From: a bacterium 1XD8-76
Lineage (GTDB): Bacteria; Bacillota; Clostridia; Lachnospirales; Lachnospiraceae
NCBI GenBank assembly: GCA_003611955.1
Contig: RAZE01000007.1
Coordinates: 62,001 to 126,000 of the forward strand
Direction of reading: 5' to 3'
DNA length: 64,000 nt
This document shows, one piece after another, positions 26,938 through 35,825 of this stretch (its first letter is position 1; each line of letters opens with the position of its first letter). The notes under the pieces are model-generated. The model made no database searches. It had not been told where the DNA came from and saw only the letters and a program-made list of their open reading frames with translations. A program made the translations under genes and the position numbers.

Positions 26938-26951
26938 GCAATCGATTACAT
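26938..26951 (-). promoter_or_regulatory. Operator-like site in the kinase / AraC intergenic region
   Basis: TGCAATCGATTACA (12 of 14 bases palindromic) lies 71 bases upstream of the kinase start and 85 bases before the divergent AraC gene. It resembles the site TGCAATCGATTG before the dehydrogenase operon at 8.9 kb, so one LacI-family regulator may control both. No clear -10 could be fixed here. Confidence 0.5.
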
Positions 26952-27035
26952 AGCTTGCCTTCCTGTATTACATTTCTTGCTCTATTGCTTTTACTTCCCG
27001 CAGGTGATATGATGGAAAAAAGGAGGGAGACAGAT

Positions 27036-27905
27036 ATGGATGCACTGTTATTTTCCAAGGAAGATATCTATCATGGAAATTATGTTTTCACAAAAAGAGA
27101 CGCCTCCCATGAATTTACGAAGGCGCTCCATTACCATGATTTCTATGAAATGCAGTTCTATGTCTGCGAGTCCGCAGACGGAAAAATAGGGGATATTACG
27201 ATAAACGGGGTAAAACACGAATTGAGGCAGGGAAGCCTTATACTGATCAATATGTTCGATGTGCACCAGATCGACATTACCTGCCGGGAACCATATATCA
27301 GATATTGCGTTTCCTTTGATTCCAGTCTGCTTTTATTTGCATGCTCGGCTGAGTCCAATCTGTTCAATATTTTTTCCCACTGCACGGACGGCAAATACTA
27401 TAAACCGCTGACTCCTCAGCAGATCGCAACTTTTGCCGCCCTGTACAGCAAGCATGAAAAACTCCGTCTGCATAATGGCAACGACATTCTGGGGAAAGCC
27501 ATTATTCTGGAGATTTTTGCCTATGTCTATGATATTTTTTATGACGGTCAGTCCATCAGCGACGCGGATTCCAAAGGGCTCGCCACCATAACCGAACTGA
27601 TCAACTATATCGAAGATCATCTCTCCGAAAATTTATCCCTGGAGATGCTGGCGGAGCACGCCGCCTACAGCACCTTCCACCTGAGCCGTATCTTCAAACG
27701 CTATACGAACAACACCCTGAATAAGTATATTGTGAATAAAAGAATTGACCGTGCCAAAATCCTGATAAAGACAACAGATACCTCGATCACCGAGATCAGC
27801 AGAAATGTAGGTTTTAATAACTATAATCATTTTTACCGCACTTTTAAAGCCATAACCGGAATCAATCCGGTGGATTTCCGGGCAAGTTTTTCCAAGGGGC
27901 TTTAA
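27036..27905 (+). CDS. AraC-family transcriptional regulator
   Basis: 289 residues from ATG 27036 (AAGGAGG upstream). An N-terminal cupin-type sensing domain has 'KALHYHDFYEMQFYV'; the C-terminal two helix-turn-helix units read 'LSLEMLAEHAAYSTFHLSR' and 'TSITEISRNVGFNNYNHFYR'. It is transcribed divergently from the sugar-kinase operon, the usual position for its controller. It probably responds to the sugar that the operon uses. Confidence 0.87.
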   Translation: MDALLFSKEDIYHGNYVFTKRDASHEFTKALHYHDFYEMQFYVCESADGKIGDITINGVKHELRQGSLILINMFDVHQIDITCREPYIRYCVSFDSSLLLFACSAESNLFNIFSHCTDGKYYKPLTPQQIATFAALYSKHEKLRLHNGNDILGKAIILEIFAYVYDIFYDGQSISDADSKGLATITELINYIEDHLSENLSLEMLAEHAAYSTFHLSRIFKRYTNNTLNKYIVNKRIDRAKILIKTTDTSITEISRNVGFNNYNHFYRTFKAITGINPVDFRASFSKGL

Positions 27906-27914
27906 AAAATACCG

Positions 27915-28265
27915 TCACTGTCTTTTTTTGTAATGCCCGATCTCTGTCTTCGGGAAATGTTCTTTCAGATATGCCAGTACCTCCTGCACATCCTCCGCAT
28001 GTTCCATGCGCAGTTTGTACTCCCTCTCCTGCCGATCGACCAGCATCAGATAGTGCTCGGTCACAGGAAGGTCTCCCGATTCACCGCTCTCGATCCGCAG
28101 GTATGCCTTCTTGATCTCCTCATAGGCGATGGCTTTTATCCGGATAAAATAGCGGTAAAACAGGAACTGTTCCCCCAGCCGGGCTTCCGCCGCTTTTTTC
28201 CCCCTCCGAAACTCTTCCCTGAGCGCTTCCTCATCAGCGCTCCCGGCAAGCAGCTTTATTTTCAT
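27915..28265 (-). CDS. Hypothetical cytosolic protein (PH-like?)
   Basis: 116 residues, charged, no signal or membrane segment. A mixed pattern with 'FLFYRYFIRIKAIAYEEI' and 'HYLMLVDRQEREYKLRM' could be the beta-strands of a PH-like domain; this is a guess. It lies 117 bases downstream of aspS and the hairpin at 28339 separates the two. Function unknown. Confidence 0.55.
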   Translation of the reverse strand: MKIKLLAGSADEEALREEFRRGKKAAEARLGEQFLFYRYFIRIKAIAYEEIKKAYLRIESGESGDLPVTEHYLMLVDRQEREYKLRMEHAEDVQEVLAYLKEHFPKTEIGHYKKRQ

Positions 28266-28338
28266 ACAAAGTTTCCCTCTTTCCCTCTGTTCTATATCCG
28301 CGGCAGATATACCAGATCATTCATAAAGGCTGTATTAT

Positions 28339-28372
28339 GGGGTTCCGCCAGGCACCCGCTCCGCGAAACCCC
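28339..28372 (-). terminator. Hairpin downstream of aspS
   Basis: GGGGTTTCGC and GCGGAACCCC pair with one imperfect position on the minus strand. The following bases (ATAATAC) are not a good T-run, so it may be a weak terminator. Confidence 0.5.
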
Positions 28373-28382
28373 ACCGGCCATT

Positions 28383-30170
28383 CTATTCCTGTGCCTTCAC
28401 CGCGATCCCCAGCTCTTCCAGCTGTGCCTCGTCCACCACGTTTGGCGTCTCGCACATCAGATCCGAGGCATCCTTCACCTTCGGGAAAGCAATCACCTCC
28501 CGGATGCTGTCCGCATGCGTAAGCAGCATCACAAAACGGTCCACGCCGTAGGCAAGCCCCGCGTGAGGCGGCACGCCGTACTGGAAAGCGGAGAGCAGGT
28601 AACCGAACTTCTCCCATGCTTTCTCCTGTCCGATGCCCAGCACCTCAAACATCTTCTCCTGAATATCGTTCTGGTGGATCCTGACGGAACCGCCTCCCAA
28701 CTCCACACCGTTTAACACGATATCGTAAGCTTTCGCCCGCACCCTGCCCGGATCGGAATCGATGTACTGCCAGTCCTCCTCCATGGGCATCGTGAAGGGA
28801 TGGTGCATCGCCATAAAGCGATTCTCCTCATCAGACCACTCCAGGAGCGGGAACTCCGTCACCCAGAGGAAGTTGAACTGATTCGGATCATACAGATTAA
28901 GCTGTTTTCCCAGCTCCAGACGAAGCTGTCCGAGGACGCCCCAGACGATCGTATTTTTATCCGCAGCAAACAACAGAAGGTCTCCGTTTTCACCTCCCAT
29001 GGCTTTGATCAGCGCCGCCGTCTGCTCCTCGGTCAGGAATTTCGTGAAGGAAGACTTCACTGTGCCGTCCTCCCCGATGCAGAGGTAAGCCAGCCCTTTC
29101 GCGCCGCTGCCTTTTGCCATATCCACCAGCGCGTCGATCTTCTTTCTGGGCATTGCCCCCTGTCCCCTGACATTGATGCCCCGCACGGAACCGCCGTTTT
29201 CCAGAGCGGAAGTGAATACGCCGAATCCACAGTCCTTCACTACTTCTGACACATCTGTCAGTTCCATGCCGAAACGGGTATCCGGTTTGTCGGAGCCATA
29301 CCGGTCCATCGCCTCCTGCCATTTGATCCTGGGCAGAGGGAGCTGCACGTCAAGTCCGATGCTCTCTTTGCAGACATATTGAATCAGTCTCTCGTTCACA
29401 TCCAGCACGTCCTCCACATCCACGAAGGAGAGCTCCATGTCCGCCTGGGTAAACTCCGGCTGCCTGTCCGCCCGCAGGTCCTCATCCCGGAAGCACCTTG
29501 CGATCTGGAAGTACCGGTCGTAACCGGAACACATCAGAAGCTGCTTGTAGAGCTGAGGCGACTGGGGCAGGGCATAGAAATTCCCCGGATGCACTCTGCT
29601 GGGCACCAGATAGTCCCTCGCCCCCTCCGGCGTGGAACGGCACAGGATCGGCGTCTCGATCTCCAAAAAACCTTCCTTTGCCATAAATTCCCGCATAGCC
29701 GTCACCATTTTGCTGCGCAGCATCAGTTTCTTTTGGATGTCAGGCCTTCTCAGATCGAGGTATCTGTATTTTAAACGGATCTCTTCTTTCGTCCTGCTCT
29801 CCGCTTCGATGGGGAACGGCGGCGTCTCCGCTTCCGCCAAAATACGCACCTGCTTTGCCCGCACCTCGATCTTGCCGGTGGCAAGGTTTTCATTTACCGC
29901 GCCGCCGCGCTTTTCCACAACGCCCGTCACTGCGATCACAAACTCGCTGCGCATCTTCTCAGCCCTGGCAAATGCCTCCCCGCCGCAGTCCGCCTCCTCA
30001 AAAATGATCTGCAAAATACCGGAACGATCCCGCAGGTCCACAAATATGATGCCGCCTTTGTTCCTCTGTTTCTGCACCCATCCCATCACGGTAACGGTCT
30101 CTCCTGCGTTCTGCGCCGAGAGCTCCGCGCAGCGGTGGCTCCTTTTTAATCCCTGTATTGATTCCGCCAT
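28383..30170 (-). CDS. aspS: Aspartate--tRNA ligase
   Basis: 595 residues, the usual bacterial length. The order is an N-terminal OB anticodon-binding domain, the class II core with motif 2 'FRDEDLRADRQPEFTQAD', the inserted GAD domain, and motif 3 'GLAYGVDRFVMLL'. It charges tRNA-Asp with aspartate. It starts 16 bases after the hisS stop, the conserved Clostridia arrangement. Confidence 0.97.
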   Translation of the reverse strand: MAESIQGLKRSHRCAELSAQNAGETVTVMGWVQKQRNKGGIIFVDLRDRSGILQIIFEEADCGGEAFARAEKMRSEFVIAVTGVVEKRGGAVNENLATGKIEVRAKQVRILAEAETPPFPIEAESRTKEEIRLKYRYLDLRRPDIQKKLMLRSKMVTAMREFMAKEGFLEIETPILCRSTPEGARDYLVPSRVHPGNFYALPQSPQLYKQLLMCSGYDRYFQIARCFRDEDLRADRQPEFTQADMELSFVDVEDVLDVNERLIQYVCKESIGLDVQLPLPRIKWQEAMDRYGSDKPDTRFGMELTDVSEVVKDCGFGVFTSALENGGSVRGINVRGQGAMPRKKIDALVDMAKGSGAKGLAYLCIGEDGTVKSSFTKFLTEEQTAALIKAMGGENGDLLLFAADKNTIVWGVLGQLRLELGKQLNLYDPNQFNFLWVTEFPLLEWSDEENRFMAMHHPFTMPMEEDWQYIDSDPGRVRAKAYDIVLNGVELGGGSVRIHQNDIQEKMFEVLGIGQEKAWEKFGYLLSAFQYGVPPHAGLAYGVDRFVMLLTHADSIREVIAFPKVKDASDLMCETPNVVDEAQLEELGIAVKAQE

Positions 30171-30186
30171 GTATCTTCCCTTCTTT

Positions 30187-31449
30187 CTAAAATTTAAGCT
30201 CTTCCCTGTAAAACTCCTGGAAATCCGTATATCCCTGCTCTTTAAGCTGTTCCTTCTGGAATTTCTTATTCTTGTTCATCCGGGTGACAAGCACTTTCTT
30301 TCCGCCTTCCCGCTCTTTCTGCGCCTGCCGCATGACCTTCGTCATCACCTCCGCGGAGACACCTTTCTCGATCAGATAGGCCGTCTTTTCCGCGGCTCCC
30401 GGCACCTCAAAACCGCTCTCCAACAAAAGCAATATGATCCGCTCAAAGCCGATGGAGAACCCGCAGGCGGGCACATCCTTTCCGGTGAATTTCCCCACCA
30501 TCTTATCATAGCGCCCGCCGCCCCCGCAGCTTCCGCCAAACTCCGGCATGGCGATCTCAAAGATCGTCCCCGTATAGTAGGACATGCCGCGCACCAGCGT
30601 GGGATCAAATACCAGCTCAAAAAAGTCTCCCTTCGAGGCATTCACGCTCTCCAGGATCTCCTGAAAACCTGCGCTCACATCAGCCGGCAGATATCCTTCC
30701 AGCTTTCCTGTTATAAACGCCGCCTTATCCTCCGCCTCTTCCATCTCCGCAAACAGTCCAAGATACTTTTCCACCACCGCGTCTTCATATCCGGAGGAAA
30801 GCAGCTCCGCTTTCACACCGTCCGCTCCGATCTTGTCCATCTTATCCAGTATAATAAAGACTTCATCGTAACTTTCTTCCGCAAAACCGCTGTACGCTGC
30901 CATCGCTTTCAATATCTGCCTGTCATTGATGCGGATCTGGAAGTTTTGAAACCCCAGCTTTCCAAGGGTTGTAGTCGTTGCCAGGATCAGTTCGATCTCC
31001 GCCAGGTTCGTCGCCTCCCCCAGAATATCGATATCGCACTGCATAAACTGACGGTACCGCCCTCTCTGCGGTCTGTCCGCCCGCCATACATTCCCCATCT
31101 GCAATGCCTTGAAAGGAGAAGGCAGCTCTCCGCTGTGCGCCGCAAAATAGCGGACAAGGGGCACCGTCAGATCGTAGCGCAGCCCGCCGTCTGTGAGATC
31201 CTCTTCCCTCAGATCCCCCTCCAGCCTCAGCTTTTCGCCCCGCTTCAATATCTTAAAGATCAGCTTCTCGTTTTCGCCTCCTGCCTTACAGTTCAGATTC
31301 GCAAGATGCTCCACCGCAGGAGTCTCCATGGAAGTAAAGCCGAAGCTCCCATAAGTCTCCTTGATCACGCCGATCACATAATCCCGAATCTCCATCTCCT
31401 TCGGCAGAATATCCTTCATCCCGGTCACCGGTTTTTTGCTCAATGCCAT
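30187..31449 (-). CDS. hisS: Histidine--tRNA ligase
   Basis: 420 residues. Class II synthetase with motif 2 'RADRPQRGRYRQFMQCDID', the histidine-specific 'YYTGTIFEI' and motif 3 'ACGFSIGFERI'. AGGGAG precedes the ATG. Co-transcribed with aspS. No T-box leader is visible in the short upstream gap. Confidence 0.97.
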   Translation of the reverse strand: MALSKKPVTGMKDILPKEMEIRDYVIGVIKETYGSFGFTSMETPAVEHLANLNCKAGGENEKLIFKILKRGEKLRLEGDLREEDLTDGGLRYDLTVPLVRYFAAHSGELPSPFKALQMGNVWRADRPQRGRYRQFMQCDIDILGEATNLAEIELILATTTTLGKLGFQNFQIRINDRQILKAMAAYSGFAEESYDEVFIILDKMDKIGADGVKAELLSSGYEDAVVEKYLGLFAEMEEAEDKAAFITGKLEGYLPADVSAGFQEILESVNASKGDFFELVFDPTLVRGMSYYTGTIFEIAMPEFGGSCGGGGRYDKMVGKFTGKDVPACGFSIGFERIILLLLESGFEVPGAAEKTAYLIEKGVSAEVMTKVMRQAQKEREGGKKVLVTRMNKNKKFQKEQLKEQGYTDFQEFYREELKF

Positions 31450-31529
31450 ACTTTTTCTCCCTGTATTTTATTTCTGCTCTATCTTACAATGAATTCCTAT
31501 ATTTTTCAACTCTTCTCACAGGAAAAAAG

Positions 31530-32705
31530 TTAAAGCATTAGCCGATAGATCGCTTTCAGATCTTCCTCGTCCAGAGAAACGAAACCACCGATATGTCCCT
31601 CTCTGCCGTTTCCGTAGCAGGCGGTGTGCGCCATCCTCTCGATATCTTCTTCCTTTGCTCCGAGCTCTTCAAAATTTCCCGGCATACCGATAGATTTCAG
31701 GAACCGGCGCAGAGCCTCTATGCCGGCTTTCGCCGTCACTTCCGGATGAGCAAAATCCATGGAACATCCCCACACCCGGACAGCCAGCTGCGCGAAACGC
31801 TTCACATCGTGCTGCATCGTATAGGTCATCCATGCGGGGAACACCACCGCCAGACCGGCGCCGTGAGCACAGTCGTATATCGCGGAAAGTTCATGCTCCA
31901 TATCATGACTCGCCCAGTCCTGTCCGCGCCCCACACCGCAGCAGTTATTGTGGGCCAGCATACCCGCCCACATAATATTTGCTCTCGCCTGATAGTCGTC
32001 CGGATTTTCCATCACCTTCGGCGCCTCGTGGATCATCGTGCACAATAGCCCTTCGATCATGCGGTCCGTCACTTCCACATCCTCCGTGTTCGTAAAGTAC
32101 CGCTCAAACAGGTGCGCCATAATGTCCGTAACACCGCAGGCCGTCTGCCAGGCAGGCAATGTCTGTGTCAGAGCGGGGTTCAAAATGGAGAAGGACGGAC
32201 GAAGGGCCTCCCCGTGGCCGCCTCTCTTGAGCATCCCCTCCTCCTTTGTGATAACGGAATCCGGACTGCCTTCGCTGCCCGCCGCCGCAATGGTCAGCAC
32301 CGTCCCGATCGGAAGCGCTTTCTCCACATCTTTCCCCTGGTAAAAATCCCAGAAATCCCCGTCGTACAGCGTGCCCGCCGCAATCGCCTTGGAGGAATCA
32401 ATCGTGCTTCCGCCACCCACTGCCAGAACAAAATCCACCTTCTCTTTTCTGCTGAGCTCAATGCCCTCATACACCAGTCCGCTCCTCGGATTCGGTCTCA
32501 CGCCGCCCAGCTCCACATAGGAGATGCCTTCCGCTTCCAGAGACGCTTTCACACGGTCGAGAAGCCCTGAGCGCACCACACTCCCGCCGCCGTAGTGGAT
32601 CAGCACTCTGCTGCCGCCGAAACGTTTCACGTATTTCCCCGTATTGTTCTCCTCCTCTTTTCCAAACACAAAATAGGTGGGACTATAAAAAGTAAAGTTT
32701 TCCAT
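31530..32705 (-). CDS. Iron-containing alcohol dehydrogenase (butanol-dehydrogenase type)
   Basis: 391 residues from ATG 32705 (GAGGAAA upstream). 'VLAVGGGSTIDSSKAIA' is the nucleotide-binding loop and 'SHDMEHELSAIYDCAHGAGLAVVFPAWM' (shown in part as key His residues) provides the iron ligands of the Fe-ADH family. Such enzymes oxidise alcohols or reduce aldehydes with NAD(P)H. It starts the accessory region after hisS and is followed upstream by the Gfo/Idh gene on the same strand. Confidence 0.9.
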   Translation of the reverse strand: MENFTFYSPTYFVFGKEEENNTGKYVKRFGGSRVLIHYGGGSVVRSGLLDRVKASLEAEGISYVELGGVRPNPRSGLVYEGIELSRKEKVDFVLAVGGGSTIDSSKAIAAGTLYDGDFWDFYQGKDVEKALPIGTVLTIAAAGSEGSPDSVITKEEGMLKRGGHGEALRPSFSILNPALTQTLPAWQTACGVTDIMAHLFERYFTNTEDVEVTDRMIEGLLCTMIHEAPKVMENPDDYQARANIMWAGMLAHNNCCGVGRGQDWASHDMEHELSAIYDCAHGAGLAVVFPAWMTYTMQHDVKRFAQLAVRVWGCSMDFAHPEVTAKAGIEALRRFLKSIGMPGNFEELGAKEEDIERMAHTACYGNGREGHIGGFVSLDEEDLKAIYRLML

Positions 32706-32768
32706 CTCATTTCCTCTCTTTCCTCTTTTTTTGACTATTCTACTTATCCTAACATATACCACAGTCTC

Positions 32769-33758
32769 CTACAAGGCATCGGGGAAAATAATCCCTGCCT
32801 CCCGCCGCATTTCCTCCATCACTCCGATCACATTCCGCGTGACTTCCAGCCCTTTCCGGATCGTCCCGCAGTCCTCCCGAAGCAGCAGCTCCGTCATATT
32901 TTTCACTTCGCAGAGCCATCTGTCCGAATAATCCTGCAGGTTAAAGGAGCTCTCACCCTCCCTTGTACAGAGCCGGATATTCGTCATCCCGTTCGCCCCG
33001 CCTTCGATGTAGAGATACCCCTTCTCCCCCTGGATCTGGACGCAGTTCTCTCCCCAGGTATCCTTTGCTCCCGCACATTCACTGACAAAATCGGGATACT
33101 GCAAAATGGCGATACCGGAAGTATCCACGCCGGTCCGGCACATATTGGGATAGTAAACGGCTCTCTGCGGCTTTCCAAACAGTGTCACATTCAGATACAC
33201 ATTGTAATAATTAATGTCCTGCAGGCACCCGCCTGCAAAATCGGGGCTGAACACATTGGAGACTTCCCCCGCAAGGAGCTTATCATAGCGGCTGGAATAC
33301 TGACTGTAGGAGGACATGACAAGGCGGATCCTGCCGATCTCCGGGAGCTTCTCTCTGACAATGCCCAGGTTCGGAAAGAATGCTGTGGGCGTCGCATCCA
33401 CCAGCATGAGCCGCTTCTCCTGTGCCAGCGCCATCAATTCCTCCACCTGTTCCATGCGCGGACACATGGGTTTCTCACAGATCACGTTTTTTCCGTGCAG
33501 AAGCGCCGCCTTCGCCTGTCCATAGTGCAGGTTATTGGGCGACGCCACATAGACAAAGTTTATCTCCTCATCGGACAACATTTCCTCCAGCTGTGTATAC
33601 ACTTTTTGAACCCCGTATTTATCCGCCAGCTCCCGTCCTTTCTCTTCCGTTCTGGAATAGACCGCCTCCAAAGAAATACCTTCCGTAATCTGTACCCCGT
33701 CCAGAATGGACTGCACAATAACACCGGAACCTATTGTTCCAAGCCTGATCTCATTCAT
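32769..33758 (-). CDS. Gfo/Idh/MocA-family oxidoreductase
   Basis: 329 residues from ATG 33758 (AGGAGG upstream). The N-terminal Rossmann motif 'RLGTIGSGVIV' and 'VICEKPMCPRMEQ', with the conserved lysine of the family, are clear. It would oxidise or reduce a sugar or inositol derivative with NAD(P). Its gene precedes the Fe-ADH gene by about 60 bases on the same strand. Confidence 0.88.
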   Translation of the reverse strand: MNEIRLGTIGSGVIVQSILDGVQITEGISLEAVYSRTEEKGRELADKYGVQKVYTQLEEMLSDEEINFVYVASPNNLHYGQAKAALLHGKNVICEKPMCPRMEQVEELMALAQEKRLMLVDATPTAFFPNLGIVREKLPEIGRIRLVMSSYSQYSSRYDKLLAGEVSNVFSPDFAGGCLQDINYYNVYLNVTLFGKPQRAVYYPNMCRTGVDTSGIAILQYPDFVSECAGAKDTWGENCVQIQGEKGYLYIEGGANGMTNIRLCTREGESSFNLQDYSDRWLCEVKNMTELLLREDCGTIRKGLEVTRNVIGVMEEMRREAGIIFPDAL

Positions 33759-33913
33759 ACAATTCCTCCTTCTGTTCAACTCCTTATATAACATGATTAT
33801 AACACACGCTGCCCTGAGATGTCACTTATCTATCTGGAAATAGAAAGGACTATCTGTTTCCAGACAGCCCCAAATATTCCAGTATATAAACTATTCATAA
33901 ATCTTCCGATCAT

Positions 33914-34909
33914 CTAAAACAGCAACTCCACCGCTCCCGTAAGCCCGGAGTCTGCCCCCAGCTCTGTCTGATAAAACTGAACGTCAAATTCTGTAGTCTG
34001 ATAGCGTCTGAATTGCTCTTCCACTTTTTTGATCAGCTTATCCCCCATCGCCAGAAGCCCGCCGCTCAGCACAATACAGTCTATATTTAAGAGCATATAG
34101 ACGTCGAACAGCCAGATAGACATATATTTCACCATATTCAAAAAGCCAAACTTTGTCAGCCTATCGAAAGCCGCCATCGTTAGATTCCGTTCCACGGAAA
34201 AACGCAGCACAAGCCCCTGCTGCTTTCTGTCCTCCGGCACCAAGCCCATTCCATGCTTTTTCGCATCCTTCGGAGAATGTATCACAACCTTTTCCCCATT
34301 GAGATATACCTCTTTGCTTTTCACTCTGTCCGCCCCGTACAGCGCTCTGATGATCTCTGTCCTGCCCGCTCCCACCAGACCGACCAGCCCCAGGATCTCC
34401 CCTTTATGTAACGTAAGATCAATATCATGCAGTTTATTGGTATTCAGATTCTTCACTTCCAGAAGAACATCTCCCACGCTGTCAGGCAGCGGAGGGTACT
34501 CGCTCTCCATATCTCTTCCCACCATTTTAGCGATCATTTCCGACCGGGTAAGTTCCTCGATCTTCTTTGTATCGATCACTTTCCCGTCTCTCATGATCGT
34601 CACAATATCGCAATACTCAAAAATCTCATCCAGTTTATGGCTGATATAGATGATGGATATCCCTTTCGCTCTCAGATCCTTTATCAGGATGCCCAGCTTT
34701 TTCAGTTCCTCGGATGTGAGACTGCTGCTCGGCTCATCCATGATGATCAGTTTTGATTGAAAAGACAGCGCTTTTGCGATCTCTATCATCTGCATCTCGG
34801 AGGCGCTCAGATCACCCACCATACAGTAAGTGTCGATCTCACATGAAATATTTTTTATAAAACTAACGATATCATGCATTTTCCTCTTCAATAATCCATA
34901 AAAAGCCAC
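33914..34909 (-). pseudogene. Chimeric remnant: sugar ABC ATPase joined to a ROK-kinase tail
   Basis: Residues 1 to about 255 match the middle of RbsA/MglA-type sugar ABC ATPases: 'VGDLSASEMQMIEIAKAL', Walker B 'LIIMDEPSSSLT', then the second ATPase half 'GEILGLVGLVGAGRTEIIRALYG' and 'VPEDRKQQG'. The first Walker A (about 100 residues) is absent at the N-end. From about 34140 the chain switches to the C-terminus of a ROK-family protein: 'NIDCIVLSGGLLAMGDKLI' and 'LGADSGLTGAVELLF'. A deletion seems to have fused two genes in frame. It cannot work as an ABC ATPase or a kinase. It is divergent from a broken AraC gene. Confidence 0.75.
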
Positions 34910-35019
34910 AAAAAGTGCACGATATAATTCACATGCCCCAATCCGATTGACGCGGCATATTTTATTGGATAAAGTAAATAATAATATTGTTGCACGGCAA
35001 AAACAGAAGGAGGCCTGTT

Positions 35020-35791
35020 ATGCAGACAACTGACGAAAAGCTGATAAAAGCCATTTATCAATCTTCTCCGGTTATCCATTTTTGCAACCGCTTCAGCGGC
35101 AGCTCTCCCCTGTGGGATTATACAAGACACAAACATCCCTATTTCGAATTTATTTATCATTTACGTGGAAATGTCCGCAGAAAAACGGACGATCTGACTG
35201 TTCAAAACGCCAATATATTTGATACGATCCTGTACCCTGCAGGCTGCTGGCATCAGGACACCGCTACCGACTCCAAAAAAGAAGACTGCCATCACCTGCG
35301 GGAGGTTATCTGCATCTGGGCGGCCTTCCCCGGTATCCACCTCGACAAGCCTGTCAAAGTACAGGATCAGAATGGAATGCTCGAGCATCTGTTTTCCGCG
35401 CTCTATACAGAATCGCAGAAAATATCCCCTTCGCCGGAGCTTCTCTCTCTACAGATCCGCACGCTCTTTTTGCAGATCCTTATACTGTCCAATGAAAGTT
35501 CGAATACCCTCGTCAACCATGTGATGCAATATTTAAATTTGTATAGTAAAGAAAATATATCTATCGAAATACTCGCCGAACAGGTGCATGTCAGTAAATC
35601 CTATCTGGTAAAACAGTTCAAGGAAAAGACTTCTTGTCACAACAACAAAAAGCGTGGAAGAGATCGCTCTTGAAACCGGGTTTGACTCCCCGAAATACCT
35701 GTACCGGCTTTTCAAAGCGCAGGAAGGACTTTCCCCCAACGCCTACAGACGCCTGTATCTGACGGAGCATGATGACTCTATCATTACCTGA
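35020..35791 (+). pseudogene. AraC-family regulator, broken in the DNA-binding domain
   Basis: From ATG 35020 (AGAAGGAGG upstream) the frame encodes a cupin-type sensor domain and the first helix-turn-helix ('ISIEILAEQVHVSKSYLVKQ'). About 20 codons of the linker helix are missing after 'FKEKTSCHN' and the frame shifts; the second helix-turn-helix ('KSVEEIALETGFDSPKYLYR') continues in another frame to TGA 35789-35791. Stops near 35671 in the original frame. It probably once regulated the adjacent sugar-uptake genes, also wrecked. Confidence 0.78.
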
Positions 35792-35825
35792 TACTGCCCG
35801 GCACTGTACATAACGATCGCAAGAT

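Noticed and set aside
29632-31533. Long open frame of 633 codons on the plus strand
   Set aside because: It lies antisense to aspS and hisS, whose class II motifs are intact. It has no ribosome site and its composition is that of a reverse-strand shadow.
32595-33791. Open frame of 398 codons on the plus strand
   Set aside because: It is the complement of the Fe-ADH and Gfo/Idh genes, both with clear motifs.
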